Source of the DNA: Nocardia camponoti
GTDB lineage: Bacteria; Actinomycetota; Actinomycetes; Mycobacteriales; Mycobacteriaceae
Reading direction: 5' to 3'
DNA: 64,000 nucleotides
Assembly: GCF_014646135.1 (NCBI RefSeq)
Contig: NZ_BMMW01000004.1
Location: 372,001-436,000 of the forward strand
Positions 7,913 through 15,589 of this stretch are shown here, in pieces. Numbering within the stretch: the stretch's first letter is position 1; each line of letters opens with the position of its first letter. A program made the position numbers and the translations under genes. Under the pieces are notes generated by a model, which was given only the letters and a program-made list of their open reading frames with translations, did not search any database and was not told the DNA's origin.

Positions 7913-8153
7913 CGATCGGGGTAACTCCCCAGCCACCCCAAAATAGGCCACGGCACCCAACCGCCGCCCCGACTACCAGGCCAGGACGGCACTCACGACA
8001 CGCTGAGGCGCGGAGAGGCGGAACAGCGCGGGACTACTTTCGCCCGATCGGGGTAACTCCCCCGCCACCCCAAAATGGACCACGGCACCCAACCGCCGCC
8101 CCGACTACCAGGCCAGGACGGCACTCACGACACGCTGAGGCGCGGAGAGGCGG
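7913..8153. repeat. Tandem direct repeat, two ~109-base copies at 132-base period
   Basis: Copy 1 is 7913-8021 and copy 2 is 8045-8153. Both start CGATCGGGGTAACTCCCC and end GGCGCGGAGAGGCGG, with only a few substitutions between them. Weaker similarity continues upstream (CCTACTTGG against ACTACTTTC), fitting a 132-base unit. The block fills most of the 7732-8159 gap between rpiB and the nei-like gene, both on the minus strand. No start codon or ribosome site supports translation of the repeat, and it contains no tRNA or IS feature. Confidence 0.85.
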
Positions 8154-8159
8154 GTGGGC

Positions 8160-8633
8160 TCAGTACGCGGGGACCTCGGGGGCCTCGCCCGTCTTCTCAT
8201 ACTCCGCCAAAATGTCAATCCGACGCTGGTGCCGCTCTTCCTCCGACCACGCCGTCGCGATGAACGCGTCAACGATCGCCAACGCCTCTTCCGGGCTGTG
8301 CATCCGCCCGCCGATGGCGATCAGCTGCGCGTTGTTGTGTTCGCGCGCGAGCACGGCCGTTTCCACACTCCACGCCAGCGCACAACGGGCGCCGGGGACC
8401 TTGTTGGCGGCGATCTGTTCGCCGTTGCCGCTGCCACCGAAGACGATGCCGAGGCTGCCGGGGTGGGCGACTACCTGCGCGGCGGCTTCGATGCAGAAGG
8501 CCGGGTAGTCGTCGAGCGGGTCGTAGACGAGGGCTCCGCAGTCGATCACGTCGACGCCCTGCTCAAGCAGGTGAGCCTTAACGATGTTCTTCAGTTCGAA
8601 GCCGGCATGGTCGGCACCCAGGTAAACGCGCAT
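8160..8633 (-). CDS. rpiB: Ribose-5-phosphate isomerase B
   Basis: The 157-residue protein begins MRVYLGADHAGFELK, the RpiB phosphate- and sugar-binding N-terminus. It contains GIVFGGSGNGEQIAANK, in which a Glu replaces the catalytic Cys region of E. coli RpiB, as in mycobacterial enzymes. Conserved REHNNAQLIAIGGR follows. It interconverts ribose-5-phosphate and ribulose-5-phosphate in the non-oxidative pentose phosphate pathway. The length matches the family. It is separated from the upstream CPWC gene by a strong hairpin terminator and from the downstream glycosylase by the 132-base repeat, so it is probably transcribed on its own. Confidence 0.96.
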   Translation of the reverse strand: MRVYLGADHAGFELKNIVKAHLLEQGVDVIDCGALVYDPLDDYPAFCIEAAAQVVAHPGSLGIVFGGSGNGEQIAANKVPGARCALAWSVETAVLAREHNNAQLIAIGGRMHSPEEALAIVDAFIATAWSEEERHQRRIDILAEYEKTGEAPEVPAY

Positions 8634-8668
8634 GGCTGAATTATCACAGCGTGCGATTGGCGCTTGTT

Positions 8669-8699
8669 GGGCGGCTACCCGGTTGCCGGGTAGCCGCCC
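8669..8699 (-). terminator. GC-rich hairpin terminator after the CPWC oxidoreductase gene
   Basis: 14-base arms GGGCGGCTACCCGG and CCGGGTAGCCGCCC flank a 3-base loop, 15 bases past the 8714 stop on the minus strand. There is no T-tract, which is common in high-GC actinobacteria. Confidence 0.8.
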
Positions 8700-8713
8700 G
8701 GTGAGCTAGTTGA

Positions 8714-9358
8714 TCAGTCGAAAACTGGCTCTTCGGTGCGGGTGCGCTTGAGTTCGAAGAAGTGCGGGTACGACGCGAGCGCGACGACGCCGTCCCATAC
8801 GCGACCGGCTTCCTCGCCGCGCGGGATGCGCGAGAGCACGGGTCCGAAGAAGGCGACGCCGTTCACGTGGATGGTCGGGGTGCCCACATCCGGGCCAACC
8901 TTGTCCATGCCAGCGTGGTGGCTTTCACGCAGCGCGTCGTCGAGGTCGGTTGTCGCGGCGGCTTCGATCAGCGCGGGGTCGAGGTCGAGTTCGGCGAGGG
9001 CGTCAACGACGATCGCTTCGAACGTTTCCGCCGAGGTTTCCTTCTCAAATTCGGCGCGACGGTTGTGGAAGCGGGTGCCGAGCGCGGTGTAAAGCGGATC
9101 GAGAATCTCGTCGCCGTATTTCTGCTGCGCGGCGATCGCGACGCGCACCGGACCCCATCCCGCCGACATCAGCTCGACGTACTTTTCGGGCAGGTCGCGG
9201 CCCTCGTTCAGGACCGACAGGCTCATGACGTGCAGGTGCACGTCGATGTCGCGAACCTTCGCCACTTCCAGAATCCAGCGGGAGGTAATCCAGCACCACG
9301 GACACAGCGGGTCGAACCAAAAGTCGACGACGTCTTTAGTGCCTGACTGCTCACTCAC
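8714..9358 (-). CDS. Mycothiol-dependent DsbA-like oxidoreductase (Rv2466c type)
   Basis: The 214-residue thioredoxin-fold protein has active site FDPLCPWCWITSRWILE near residue 20. It also has the conserved cis-Pro segment VGTPTIHVNGVAFFGPVLS and the C-terminus PHFFELKRTRTE. This matches closely what I recall of M. tuberculosis Rv2466c, a mycothiol/mycoredoxin-linked reductase involved in oxidative stress and nitro-prodrug activation. I chose GTG 9358 because AGAGGAAG precedes it by about 9 bases. An in-frame upstream ATG at 9397 would add 13 atypical residues. It lies head to head with the ferredoxin reductase gene. Confidence 0.93.
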   Translation of the reverse strand: MSEQSGTKDVVDFWFDPLCPWCWITSRWILEVAKVRDIDVHLHVMSLSVLNEGRDLPEKYVELMSAGWGPVRVAIAAQQKYGDEILDPLYTALGTRFHNRRAEFEKETSAETFEAIVVDALAELDLDPALIEAAATTDLDDALRESHHAGMDKVGPDVGTPTIHVNGVAFFGPVLSRIPRGEEAGRVWDGVVALASYPHFFELKRTRTEEPVFD

Positions 9359-9522
9359 AGAAGTTCTTCCTCTCGGATGCACTGTCTCGCCGGTCACATG
9401 TCCGGCTCTTTCGGTGCAACCGCGCCGAGGCGCGAATCGTTCCCCCCGATCGACACTGAACGCAACTAGGCTCGATAACGGTCGAGCCCGCGTCGCGTTT
9501 TGTGAAGAGAGGGAGTCCGCTT

Positions 9523-10749
9523 ATGACAACCAACCCGCAGCATTTCGTCATCATCGGCGGCGGACTCGCCGGCGCTAAGCTCGCCGAGGGTTTGCGCGCC
9601 CACGATTTCCCCGGTCAGATCACGATTTTGGCTGCGGAAGACGAACTGCCGTACGAGCGGCCACCACTGTCGAAGAAACATCTTGCTGGTAAGGAACCGC
9701 TTGCCGACTTCACCGTTTTCAACGCCGATTGGTACCGCGACCACCGCGTTGACCTGCGGCTGGGGACCACCGCGAAGGCGTTCGATCCGGTTGCGAAAAC
9801 CGTGACGCTGCCCGACGATTCGACGCTGTCTTACGACAAACTCGCCCTTGCGACCGGCTCGCGCAGCCGGGTGCTCAACGACATCGCTGGCGGCTCGGCA
9901 CCGAACGTGTACACCTTGCGCACGATCGACGATTCCGATGAGATCGCCGCGATGCTTGAGGTAACGCCGCGTCTCGCGATTATCGGCGGCGGCTGGATCG
10001 GGCTTGAGGTGGCCGCGGTCGCGCGCCAGCGTGGGCTTGAGGTGACGATTCTGGAAGCGGGACCGCAGCCGGTTTCGGGGACGATTGGTCAGCAGATGGG
10101 CGCGGTGTTCGCCGCGTTGCAGCGCAATCATGGCGTTGATGTGCGCACGAACACCGAGGTTGCCGAGATTCTTACCGACAACGGGGTGGCGACCGGGGTG
10201 TTCCTCGCCGACGGGCAGGTAATTGCCGCCGACGCGGTGCTCGTCGCGGTTGGTGCGCTGCCGAACGTGGAGGCGGCGGTCGCGGCCGGACTGGTCGTCG
10301 ACAACGGCATCCACGTCAACGAATCGCTGGCCAGTTCCAACCCCGACATCGTCGCGGTCGGCGACATCGCCGCCCAATACAACCCAACGCTCGGCAGGCG
10401 CGTCCGCGTCGAACATTGGGCGAACGCCCTCAACCAGCCCGCTGTCGCCGCGAAAACCATGCTCGGCATCCCCGCCGTCTACGACCGGTTGCCGTATTTC
10501 TTCACCGACCAATACGACCTCGGGATGGAATACACCGGCTACGTCGGCCGCGACGACGACGCGCGCCTTGTCGTGCGCGGCGACACCGACAGTTTCGAAT
10601 TCATCGCGTTCTGGCTCGATCCGGCCAACAAGGTCCTTGCCGGAATGAACGTGAACGTGTGGGATGTGACGGATCGGATTAAAGAGCTGATCCTGTCGGG
10701 CAAGTCGGTTGATCCAGACGACTTGGCTGATGTGAACAAACCACTGTGA
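9523..10749 (+). CDS. FAD-dependent ferredoxin/rubredoxin reductase (BphA4/ThcD type)
   Basis: The protein has 408 residues. The FAD motif IGGGLAGAKLAEGL is at residues ~9-22, and the flavin-binding segment DELPYERPPLSKKHL follows. LALATGSR and the NAD motif IGGGWIGLEVAAVARQRG come next, and the AVGDIA FAD motif and a C-terminal reductase domain complete it. The family passes electrons from NAD(P)H to a [2Fe-2S] ferredoxin or rubredoxin serving oxygenases or P450s. No ferredoxin gene lies beside it, so its partner is elsewhere. ATG 9523 is chosen because GAAGAGAGGG precedes it. It begins a likely operon with the DGPF and sigma-factor genes (13-base gap). Confidence 0.93.
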   Translation: MTTNPQHFVIIGGGLAGAKLAEGLRAHDFPGQITILAAEDELPYERPPLSKKHLAGKEPLADFTVFNADWYRDHRVDLRLGTTAKAFDPVAKTVTLPDDSTLSYDKLALATGSRSRVLNDIAGGSAPNVYTLRTIDDSDEIAAMLEVTPRLAIIGGGWIGLEVAAVARQRGLEVTILEAGPQPVSGTIGQQMGAVFAALQRNHGVDVRTNTEVAEILTDNGVATGVFLADGQVIAADAVLVAVGALPNVEAAVAAGLVVDNGIHVNESLASSNPDIVAVGDIAAQYNPTLGRRVRVEHWANALNQPAVAAKTMLGIPAVYDRLPYFFTDQYDLGMEYTGYVGRDDDARLVVRGDTDSFEFIAFWLDPANKVLAGMNVNVWDVTDRIKELILSGKSVDPDDLADVNKPL

Positions 10750-10762
10750 GCGGAGTCCGCCC

Positions 10763-11161
10763 GTGAAGTTCATGCTCATCAAGTCGTATACGGCAACGTC
10801 GAATTGTGCTGTGCCGATGACGGAGTGGAAACCCGAGGAGATCGCCGCGAACATCGCGTTTCAACGCGAACTCGGCGCGCAACTGGCGGCGTCGGGTGAG
10901 TTGGTCGCCGCCGAAGGCCTCGCGGGGCCAGACCAGGCGTTGATCGTCAGTTCCGATGGTCGCAACGCGCCGGTGGTCACCGACGGGCCGTTCCCTGAGA
11001 CGAAGGAATTCCTCGCGGGCTACTACCTCGTCGATGTCGACTCGCGCGAACGTGCGATCGAGATCGCGGCCCAGGCGTCGGCGTCGCCTGGGCCGGGCGG
11101 GGTTCCGATCGGCGAATACATCGAGGTGCGTCAGGTGATGGGCGCTCCCCCACTCCCGTGA
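10763..11161 (+). CDS. YCII-related DGPF-domain protein
   Basis: The 132-residue protein has an MKFMLIKS start (GTG 10763) and the diagnostic VTDGPFPETKEFLAGYYLVD segment in the middle. These small proteins are the hallmark partners of ECF42 sigma factors. Their biochemical role is unsettled, although the fold is ferredoxin-like and dimeric. Its stop overlaps the GTG start of the sigma-factor gene by four bases, implying coupled translation. That coupling, rather than catalytic residues, is the main functional clue. Confidence 0.93.
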   Translation: MKFMLIKSYTATSNCAVPMTEWKPEEIAANIAFQRELGAQLAASGELVAAEGLAGPDQALIVSSDGRNAPVVTDGPFPETKEFLAGYYLVDVDSRERAIEIAAQASASPGPGGVPIGEYIEVRQVMGAPPLP

Positions 11162-12378
11162 ACATCGACAGTCTTCTTCGCGAGTTAGCTCCCCATGTCC
11201 TTCGCGCCCTGTTCGGGCGCTTCGGTGATTTCGACATGGCAGAGGACGCGGTGCAGGAGGCGTTGCTCGCGGCGGCAACTCAGTGGCCTGTCGATGGCGT
11301 GCCGACGAATCCGCGCGCGTGGCTGATTCAGGTGGCCCAGCGCAGGATGGCCGACGCGGTGCGTGTCGAGGTCGCGCGAAGATCAAGAGAGACAGCCGTT
11401 TTCGAGCGGGAGGTCCGCCAAGAAGCGGCCGCGCGCGACGACTCACTCGACCTCTATTTCCTGTGTTGTCACCCTGAACTGCCCGCGGCGAGTGCTGTCG
11501 CGCTCACGCTGCGCGCGGTTGGTGGGCTCACCACCGCCGAAATCGCGGCCGCGTTTCTCGTGCCGGAAGCCACAATGGCGCAACGTGTTTCGCGCGCGAA
11601 GAAACGGTTGTCGCAACTGTCGCGCCCGTTCGGATCAGGTGCCGACGACACCAAACGCATGGCAGCGGTGTTGCGCGTGCTGTATGTGATCTTCACCGAA
11701 GCACACACCAGCAGTTCCAGCCCCGAACTGCGTCGCGCGGATTTGGCCGCCGAAGCGATTCGACTCACGCGCGCGCTACACGAACTCGTCCCCACCGACC
11801 CCGAGGTCACGAGCCTGCTCGCGCTGATGCTGCTCACCGATTCGCGTCGCGCGGCACGCACCGGGCCACACGGCGAGTTGATCCCGCTTCCCGCCCAAGA
11901 TCGCACGTTGTGGGACCGCGCGATGACCAGCGAAGGCTTGCGGTTGGTGACCGCGACAATGTCGGCTGGTCTGTCGGGGAGTTATCAACTGCAAGCGGCG
12001 ATCGCGGGCGTGCACGCGCAGGCGACAACCGCCGATGCGACCGACTGGACGACGATTCTGGCCCTGTATTCGCGCCTTGAGCAGGTGGAACCGAGCGCGA
12101 TCGTCACGCTCAATCGCGCGGTCGCGTTGGCCGCGGTGGAAGGACCATCTGCTGGGTTAGCGCTTGTCGATACCATCGCCGACGAGTTGAGCGGCAACCA
12201 TCGCCTCGCCGCGGTGCGTGGTCATCTCACGGAAATGTCCGGCGACACCGCCGCCGCTGTCACCCACTACCACCAAGCGGCTACGCAAACGACTAGCGCG
12301 CCCGAGCGCGACTATCTGCTCCTGCGCGCGGCGCGTTTGCGAAACCCGGAAGAGGCACCCGATGACGAAAATATTTAG
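11158..12378 (+). CDS. ECF42-type RNA polymerase sigma factor with C-terminal TPR-like extension
   Basis: The protein has 406 residues, about twice a normal ECF factor. Region 2 (RFGDFDMAEDAVQEALLAA, NPRAWLIQVAQRRM) and region 4 (LRAVGGLTTAEIAAAFLV, MAQRVSRAKKRL) occupy residues 1-165. The remaining ~240 residues form repeated helices of TPR type (SRLEQVEPSAIVTLNRAVA). That architecture and the adjacent DGPF gene define group ECF42. No anti-sigma gene is present; the group is thought to be controlled through its C-terminal extension. The start is GTG 11158, overlapping the DGPF stop. The Nudix gene overlaps its 3' end by 17 bases. Confidence 0.94.
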   Translation: MNIDSLLRELAPHVLRALFGRFGDFDMAEDAVQEALLAAATQWPVDGVPTNPRAWLIQVAQRRMADAVRVEVARRSRETAVFEREVRQEAAARDDSLDLYFLCCHPELPAASAVALTLRAVGGLTTAEIAAAFLVPEATMAQRVSRAKKRLSQLSRPFGSGADDTKRMAAVLRVLYVIFTEAHTSSSSPELRRADLAAEAIRLTRALHELVPTDPEVTSLLALMLLTDSRRAARTGPHGELIPLPAQDRTLWDRAMTSEGLRLVTATMSAGLSGSYQLQAAIAGVHAQATTADATDWTTILALYSRLEQVEPSAIVTLNRAVALAAVEGPSAGLALVDTIADELSGNHRLAAVRGHLTEMSGDTAAAVTHYHQAATQTTSAPERDYLLLRAARLRNPEEAPDDENI

Positions 12379-12829
12379 CGCGGGCATTGTGGTTTTCCGA
12401 CGTGGCGATGACGGGCTCGAAGTTCTGCTCGGGCACATGGGCGGGCCATTTTGGGCGCGCAAAGACGAAGCGGCGTGGTCGATTCCGAAGGGCGAGTATC
12501 TGCCCGACGAGGAGCAACCGCAGGCAGCGGCGGCACGCGAATTCGTCGAGGAGCTTGGTCTTGCGGTCCCCGAAGGTGAGTGGCTCGCGTTAGGCGACGT
12601 GGTCTACGGCCGAGGCAAAACCCTCACCGCGTGGGCCGTCGAAGGCGACCCTGACCCGTCGACAATCGTCCCCGGGACGTTCGAAATGGAGTGGCCTCCG
12701 CGCTCCGGCCGAGTTGCCGTTTTCCCCGAAATCGACAGGGCGGCCTTCTTCGATATCGCAACCGCGACCGAGAAACTCGTGAAAGGTCAACGGCCTCTTC
12801 TCGCGCGGCTCGCCGAAGAACTCAACTGA
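12362..12829 (+). CDS. Nudix hydrolase
   Basis: The 155-residue protein carries a complete Nudix box: G-x5-E-x7-REFVEELGL at residues ~45-67, following WSIPKGEYL. The N-terminal SAGIVVFRRGDDGLEVLLGHMGG and the middle YGRGKTLTAWAVEGD fit the AP4A-hydrolase-like subgroup of single-domain Nudix enzymes, which cleave nucleoside diphosphates linked to another moiety. The substrate is not determinable. The start ATG 12362 lies inside the end of the sigma-factor gene (17-base overlap), so it is the last gene of the four-gene operon starting at 9523. Confidence 0.9.
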   Translation: MTKIFSAGIVVFRRGDDGLEVLLGHMGGPFWARKDEAAWSIPKGEYLPDEEQPQAAAAREFVEELGLAVPEGEWLALGDVVYGRGKTLTAWAVEGDPDPSTIVPGTFEMEWPPRSGRVAVFPEIDRAAFFDIATATEKLVKGQRPLLARLAEELN

Positions 12830-12860
12830 CCAGTCGCGATGCGCGGGTAGGTTCGAAAGT

Positions 12861-13292
12861 ATGCCTTCAGATACGCAGCTCAAAATCATGAATGCCGTCC
12901 ATCGAGGCTTGCTCAAGCTCTCCGGTGGTCGCATCGGGAACACGGCTTTCGGAATGCCGTCGCTGGAACTGACGACTATCGGCCGCAAGTCGGGCAGCCC
13001 GCGCAAAACGATGCTCACCGCGCCCATCGTCGACGGCGACACCATCGTCATCGTCGCCTCGCGCGGCGGCGACGACACCCACCCCGCCTGGTTTCTGAAC
13101 CTGCGCGACAACCCGAATGTTGAAGTGTCGCTTCAACAAGGACCGACCAAGCCCTACACCGCCCACATCGCGACCCCGGAGGAACGCACGAAACTGTGGC
13201 CGCGCGTAGTCGCCGCGTACAAGGGCTACAGCGACTACCAGAAGAAGACCAGCCGCGAAATCCCGCTGGTCATCCTCACGCCCCGCGCCTAA
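12861..13292 (+). CDS. F420/deazaflavin-dependent nitroreductase-family oxidoreductase
   Basis: This is a 143-residue split-beta-barrel protein. LTTIGRKSGSPRKTMLTAP supplies the cofactor phosphate-binding loop, and VIVASRGGDDTHPAWFLNLRDNPNVEV is the signature of the Ddn-like FDOR-A group restricted mainly to actinobacteria. Members reduce quinones, enones or nitro-compounds with reduced F420. The start ATG 12861 sits 31 bases after the Nudix stop, so it may belong to the same transcript. It converges with the imine-reductase-like gene, with 1 base between stops. Confidence 0.9.
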   Translation: MPSDTQLKIMNAVHRGLLKLSGGRIGNTAFGMPSLELTTIGRKSGSPRKTMLTAPIVDGDTIVIVASRGGDDTHPAWFLNLRDNPNVEVSLQQGPTKPYTAHIATPEERTKLWPRVVAAYKGYSDYQKKTSREIPLVILTPRA

Positions 13293-13293
13293 T

Positions 13294-14103
13294 TCAGAGT
13301 CCGATCAGCGCGCGGCGCAACGCACCATAGAGCGGCGTCGGGTTACCTGACTCGACGGCCGCTTTCTCGATGAGATCGAGTGCGCCCGCAGTGAATTCGT
13401 CGCTCTGCTCTTGCACGTAATCGGCGGGACTGTCGATGCCGGGCGCGTATGTCGCCAAATGCCGCGCCATCGCTTGCAGAAATGGTGTCATCATCGACGC
13501 CAATCGGGCTGCCGAACCGCCAGCGGTCGTGACCATCGCACCACCCTGCCGGAAGCCAGCGAACATCGCGTACATCGCGCCGAGGATTGACACGTCATAC
13601 AGGGCTGCGGCGCCCAAATCCTCGCCGACGTATTCCGCGCCACCGAACAGCTCGAACACCGACTCGTACCGCGCGAACGCGTCACCGTCGCCGCTGTAGA
13701 TCACGAAGGCGCCCGGTCCACCGATCATCGACGGGATCGCCATGATGCCGCCATCGAGAACGGCGACGTTGGCGGATTCGGTCCACTCGCCGATCGCGCG
13801 AGCCTGCTCGGGGGTCGTTGTGGTGAGGTTGACCAGGGTGCGGCCGTTCAGGTCGTTGAGTACCGGCGCGAGGCTGGCGCGCACGGTCTCGTCGTCGAGC
13901 AATGCGAGGATTACCAATTCCGCCGCGGCGACCGCATCGCCTGGTGTCGAAGCCACGTGAGCGCCCGCAATGGATTCGGCCTTCGCGCGAGTGCGATTCC
14001 ACACCGTTACCCGATGCCCTGCGGCAACTAACGCCTCAGCGAGCGCGGCACCCATCGCGCCAGTTCCCATGATCGAAATAGTGAGCGGCACTGTCGAATT
14101 CAT
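13294..14103 (-). CDS. NAD(P)-binding 6-phosphogluconate-dehydrogenase-like protein (imine reductase-like)
   Basis: The protein has 269 residues. The N-terminal Rossmann motif ISIMGTGAMGAALAEAL is followed by WNRTRAKAES, whose Arg suggests NADPH preference. The helical C-terminal half contains LYDVSILGAMYAMFAGF, where imine reductases carry their catalytic Asp or Tyr. The hydroxyisobutyrate dehydrogenase branch, with its Lys, is less likely because no matching Lys is seen. It is divergent from the HxlR regulator gene with a 123-base intergenic region. HxlR-type repressors often control the neighbouring divergent reductase, so regulation by that protein is the natural inference. Confidence 0.82.
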   Translation of the reverse strand: MNSTVPLTISIMGTGAMGAALAEALVAAGHRVTVWNRTRAKAESIAGAHVASTPGDAVAAAELVILALLDDETVRASLAPVLNDLNGRTLVNLTTTTPEQARAIGEWTESANVAVLDGGIMAIPSMIGGPGAFVIYSGDGDAFARYESVFELFGGAEYVGEDLGAAALYDVSILGAMYAMFAGFRQGGAMVTTAGGSAARLASMMTPFLQAMARHLATYAPGIDSPADYVQEQSDEFTAGALDLIEKAAVESGNPTPLYGALRRALIGL

Positions 14104-14187
14104 CTTGCGACTCCTGATTAGTTCGGCTGCGGTTGATCGGCTGATCTCGCTGACTACCAGGATCGTCGGCTACCATAGAATAGACAA

Positions 14188-14210
14188 GTACCGACTCCAA
14201 AGTGTGGTAC
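14188..14210. promoter_or_regulatory. Candidate HxlR operator in the divergent intergenic region
   Basis: GTACC (14188-14192) and GGTAC (14206-14210) form an inverted repeat 17-40 bases upstream of the HxlR start and between the two divergent genes. This position suits autoregulation. The arms are only five bases, so the call is tentative. Confidence 0.35.
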
Positions 14211-14226
14211 CCACCAAAAAGTAAGT

Positions 14227-14592
14227 ATGAGGCACATGAAGGCACGTGAACGGCCCTATTCGTGCGGGATTGACGCGGCGCTCGATGTGGTTGGCGGCAA
14301 ATGGAAAGCCCTGATCCTCTGGGCACTTTCCACCGGCACACAGCGGTTCGGTGAGGTCAAACGCCTCGTTCCCGGGGTTACCGAGAAAATGCTGATTCAG
14401 CAGTTACGCGAGCTTGAGCACGACGGCATCGTGCATCGCGAGGTGTATCCCGAAGTGCCGCCGAAGGTGGAGTACTCACTCACCGAACTGGGCGTTTCGC
14501 TCAACTCGGCCTTGGTTGCGCTCGGCGAATGGGGTGCGGCGAACATGGACCACATTTGCGAGGTGAAAGGGGTGCTCGCGCCCATACATTGA
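14227..14592 (+). CDS. HxlR-family transcriptional regulator
   Basis: The 121-residue protein is a winged-helix regulator. YSCGIDAALDVVGGKWKALIL is the characteristic N-terminal motif, including the single conserved Cys used by redox-sensing members such as YodB or HypR. GVTEKMLIQQLRELEHDGIV is the recognition region and the PPKVEYSLTELG wing follows. A second Cys lies near the C-terminus (MDHICEVKG), so an intra- or intersubunit disulfide switch is possible. It is divergent from the imine-reductase-like gene. ATG 14227 or ATG 14236 could start translation. Confidence 0.9.
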   Translation: MRHMKARERPYSCGIDAALDVVGGKWKALILWALSTGTQRFGEVKRLVPGVTEKMLIQQLRELEHDGIVHREVYPEVPPKVEYSLTELGVSLNSALVALGEWGAANMDHICEVKGVLAPIH

Positions 14593-14606
14593 GCGCGAGC
14601 ACGTCG

Positions 14607-15437
14607 TTAAACGCCGGGCCAGGTGCGGCCGGTGATGCGTTCGTAGGCTTCCTCGTACTTGCGGCGGGTGCCTTCGACTACGTCGGCCGGGATTTCTGGG
14701 CCCGGGTATTCCTTGTTCCAGCCGGTCGAGGTTGACCAGTCGCGCACGAACTGCTTGTCGAAGGAGGCCTGGGGGCGGCCCGGCTCCCATTCGTCGGCGG
14801 GCCAGAAGCGCGACGAGTCCGACGTCAGCACTTCGTCGCCGAGCGTGAGAACGTCGCCGTCCCAACCGAATTCGACCTTCGTGTCGGCGACGATCACGCC
14901 CGCCTTGGCCGCGTGCTCGGCGCCGCGCGTGTAAATGTCGAGCGTGCGGTCGCGCACCTGTTCGGCGACGTCGCGACCAAGCAGGTCAACAACCTGGTCG
15001 AAGCTGATGGCCTCATCGTGGCCCTCGGCCGCCTTGGTCGACGGGGTGAAGATCGGCTCGGGCAACCGGTCGCCGTCGCGCAGCCCGGGCGGCAACTTGA
15101 TCCCCGAAACCGTTCCGGTCTTTTCGTATTCCTTGAGCCCGCCGCCGGTGAGGTACCCGCGCGCGATGGCTTCGACCGGCAGCATCTTCAGCGGCTTCAC
15201 CCGAATCCCGCGACCAGCGAATTCCGCAGGCACGTCGGTGGCCGAAACCACGTGGTTGGGGATGTCGCTGAAGTATTCGAACCACCAGTTCGACAGCTGG
15301 GTCAGCAGCGCGCCCTTGCCCGGAATCGGCGTGGGCAACACCACGTCATAGACCGAAACCCGGTCGGAGGCGACGAGCAGCAGGGTGTCGCCATCCTCGT
15401 AAAGGTCGCGAACTTTCCCGGCATGCACATGCTTCAC
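14607..15437 (-). CDS. purC: Phosphoribosylaminoimidazole-succinocarboxamide synthase
   Basis: The 276-residue SAICAR synthetase begins KHVHAGKVRDLYE. Its conserved blocks are LLVASDRVSVYDVVLPTPIPGKG, EAIARGYLTGGGLKEYEKTG, FTPSTKAAEGHDE and LGDEVLTSDSSRFWP. It joins aspartate to CAIR with ATP in step 8 of purine synthesis. The start GTG 15437 has GGAGG 5 bases upstream. It is about 20 residues shorter at the N-terminus than many homologues, which begin before KHVHSGK, but no better upstream start is visible. No purine riboswitch or other pur gene is adjacent. Confidence 0.96.
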   Translation of the reverse strand: MKHVHAGKVRDLYEDGDTLLLVASDRVSVYDVVLPTPIPGKGALLTQLSNWWFEYFSDIPNHVVSATDVPAEFAGRGIRVKPLKMLPVEAIARGYLTGGGLKEYEKTGTVSGIKLPPGLRDGDRLPEPIFTPSTKAAEGHDEAISFDQVVDLLGRDVAEQVRDRTLDIYTRGAEHAAKAGVIVADTKVEFGWDGDVLTLGDEVLTSDSSRFWPADEWEPGRPQASFDKQFVRDWSTSTGWNKEYPGPEIPADVVEGTRRKYEEAYERITGRTWPGV

Positions 15438-15589
15438 CGTGGGCCTCCGAATCCTGGGGTCAAGAAAATGTCAGACCCTCACGATACCGTCGTTGCACAC
15501 CTCGACCAGCAGCGCGTCATGGGCTGGAGTGGCATTCTTAGACGCGAGAACTACGTGCCATGTTCGTCGACGACGAAGGAGATCCAGCT

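Noticed and set aside
7913..8153. CRISPR array
   Set aside because: Only two copies, each ~109 bases, with no short repeats and unique spacers, and no cas genes.
14607..15437. Purine riboswitch before purC
   Set aside because: The short upstream region (toward pepN) shows no conserved purine-aptamer core; the genes are simply divergent.
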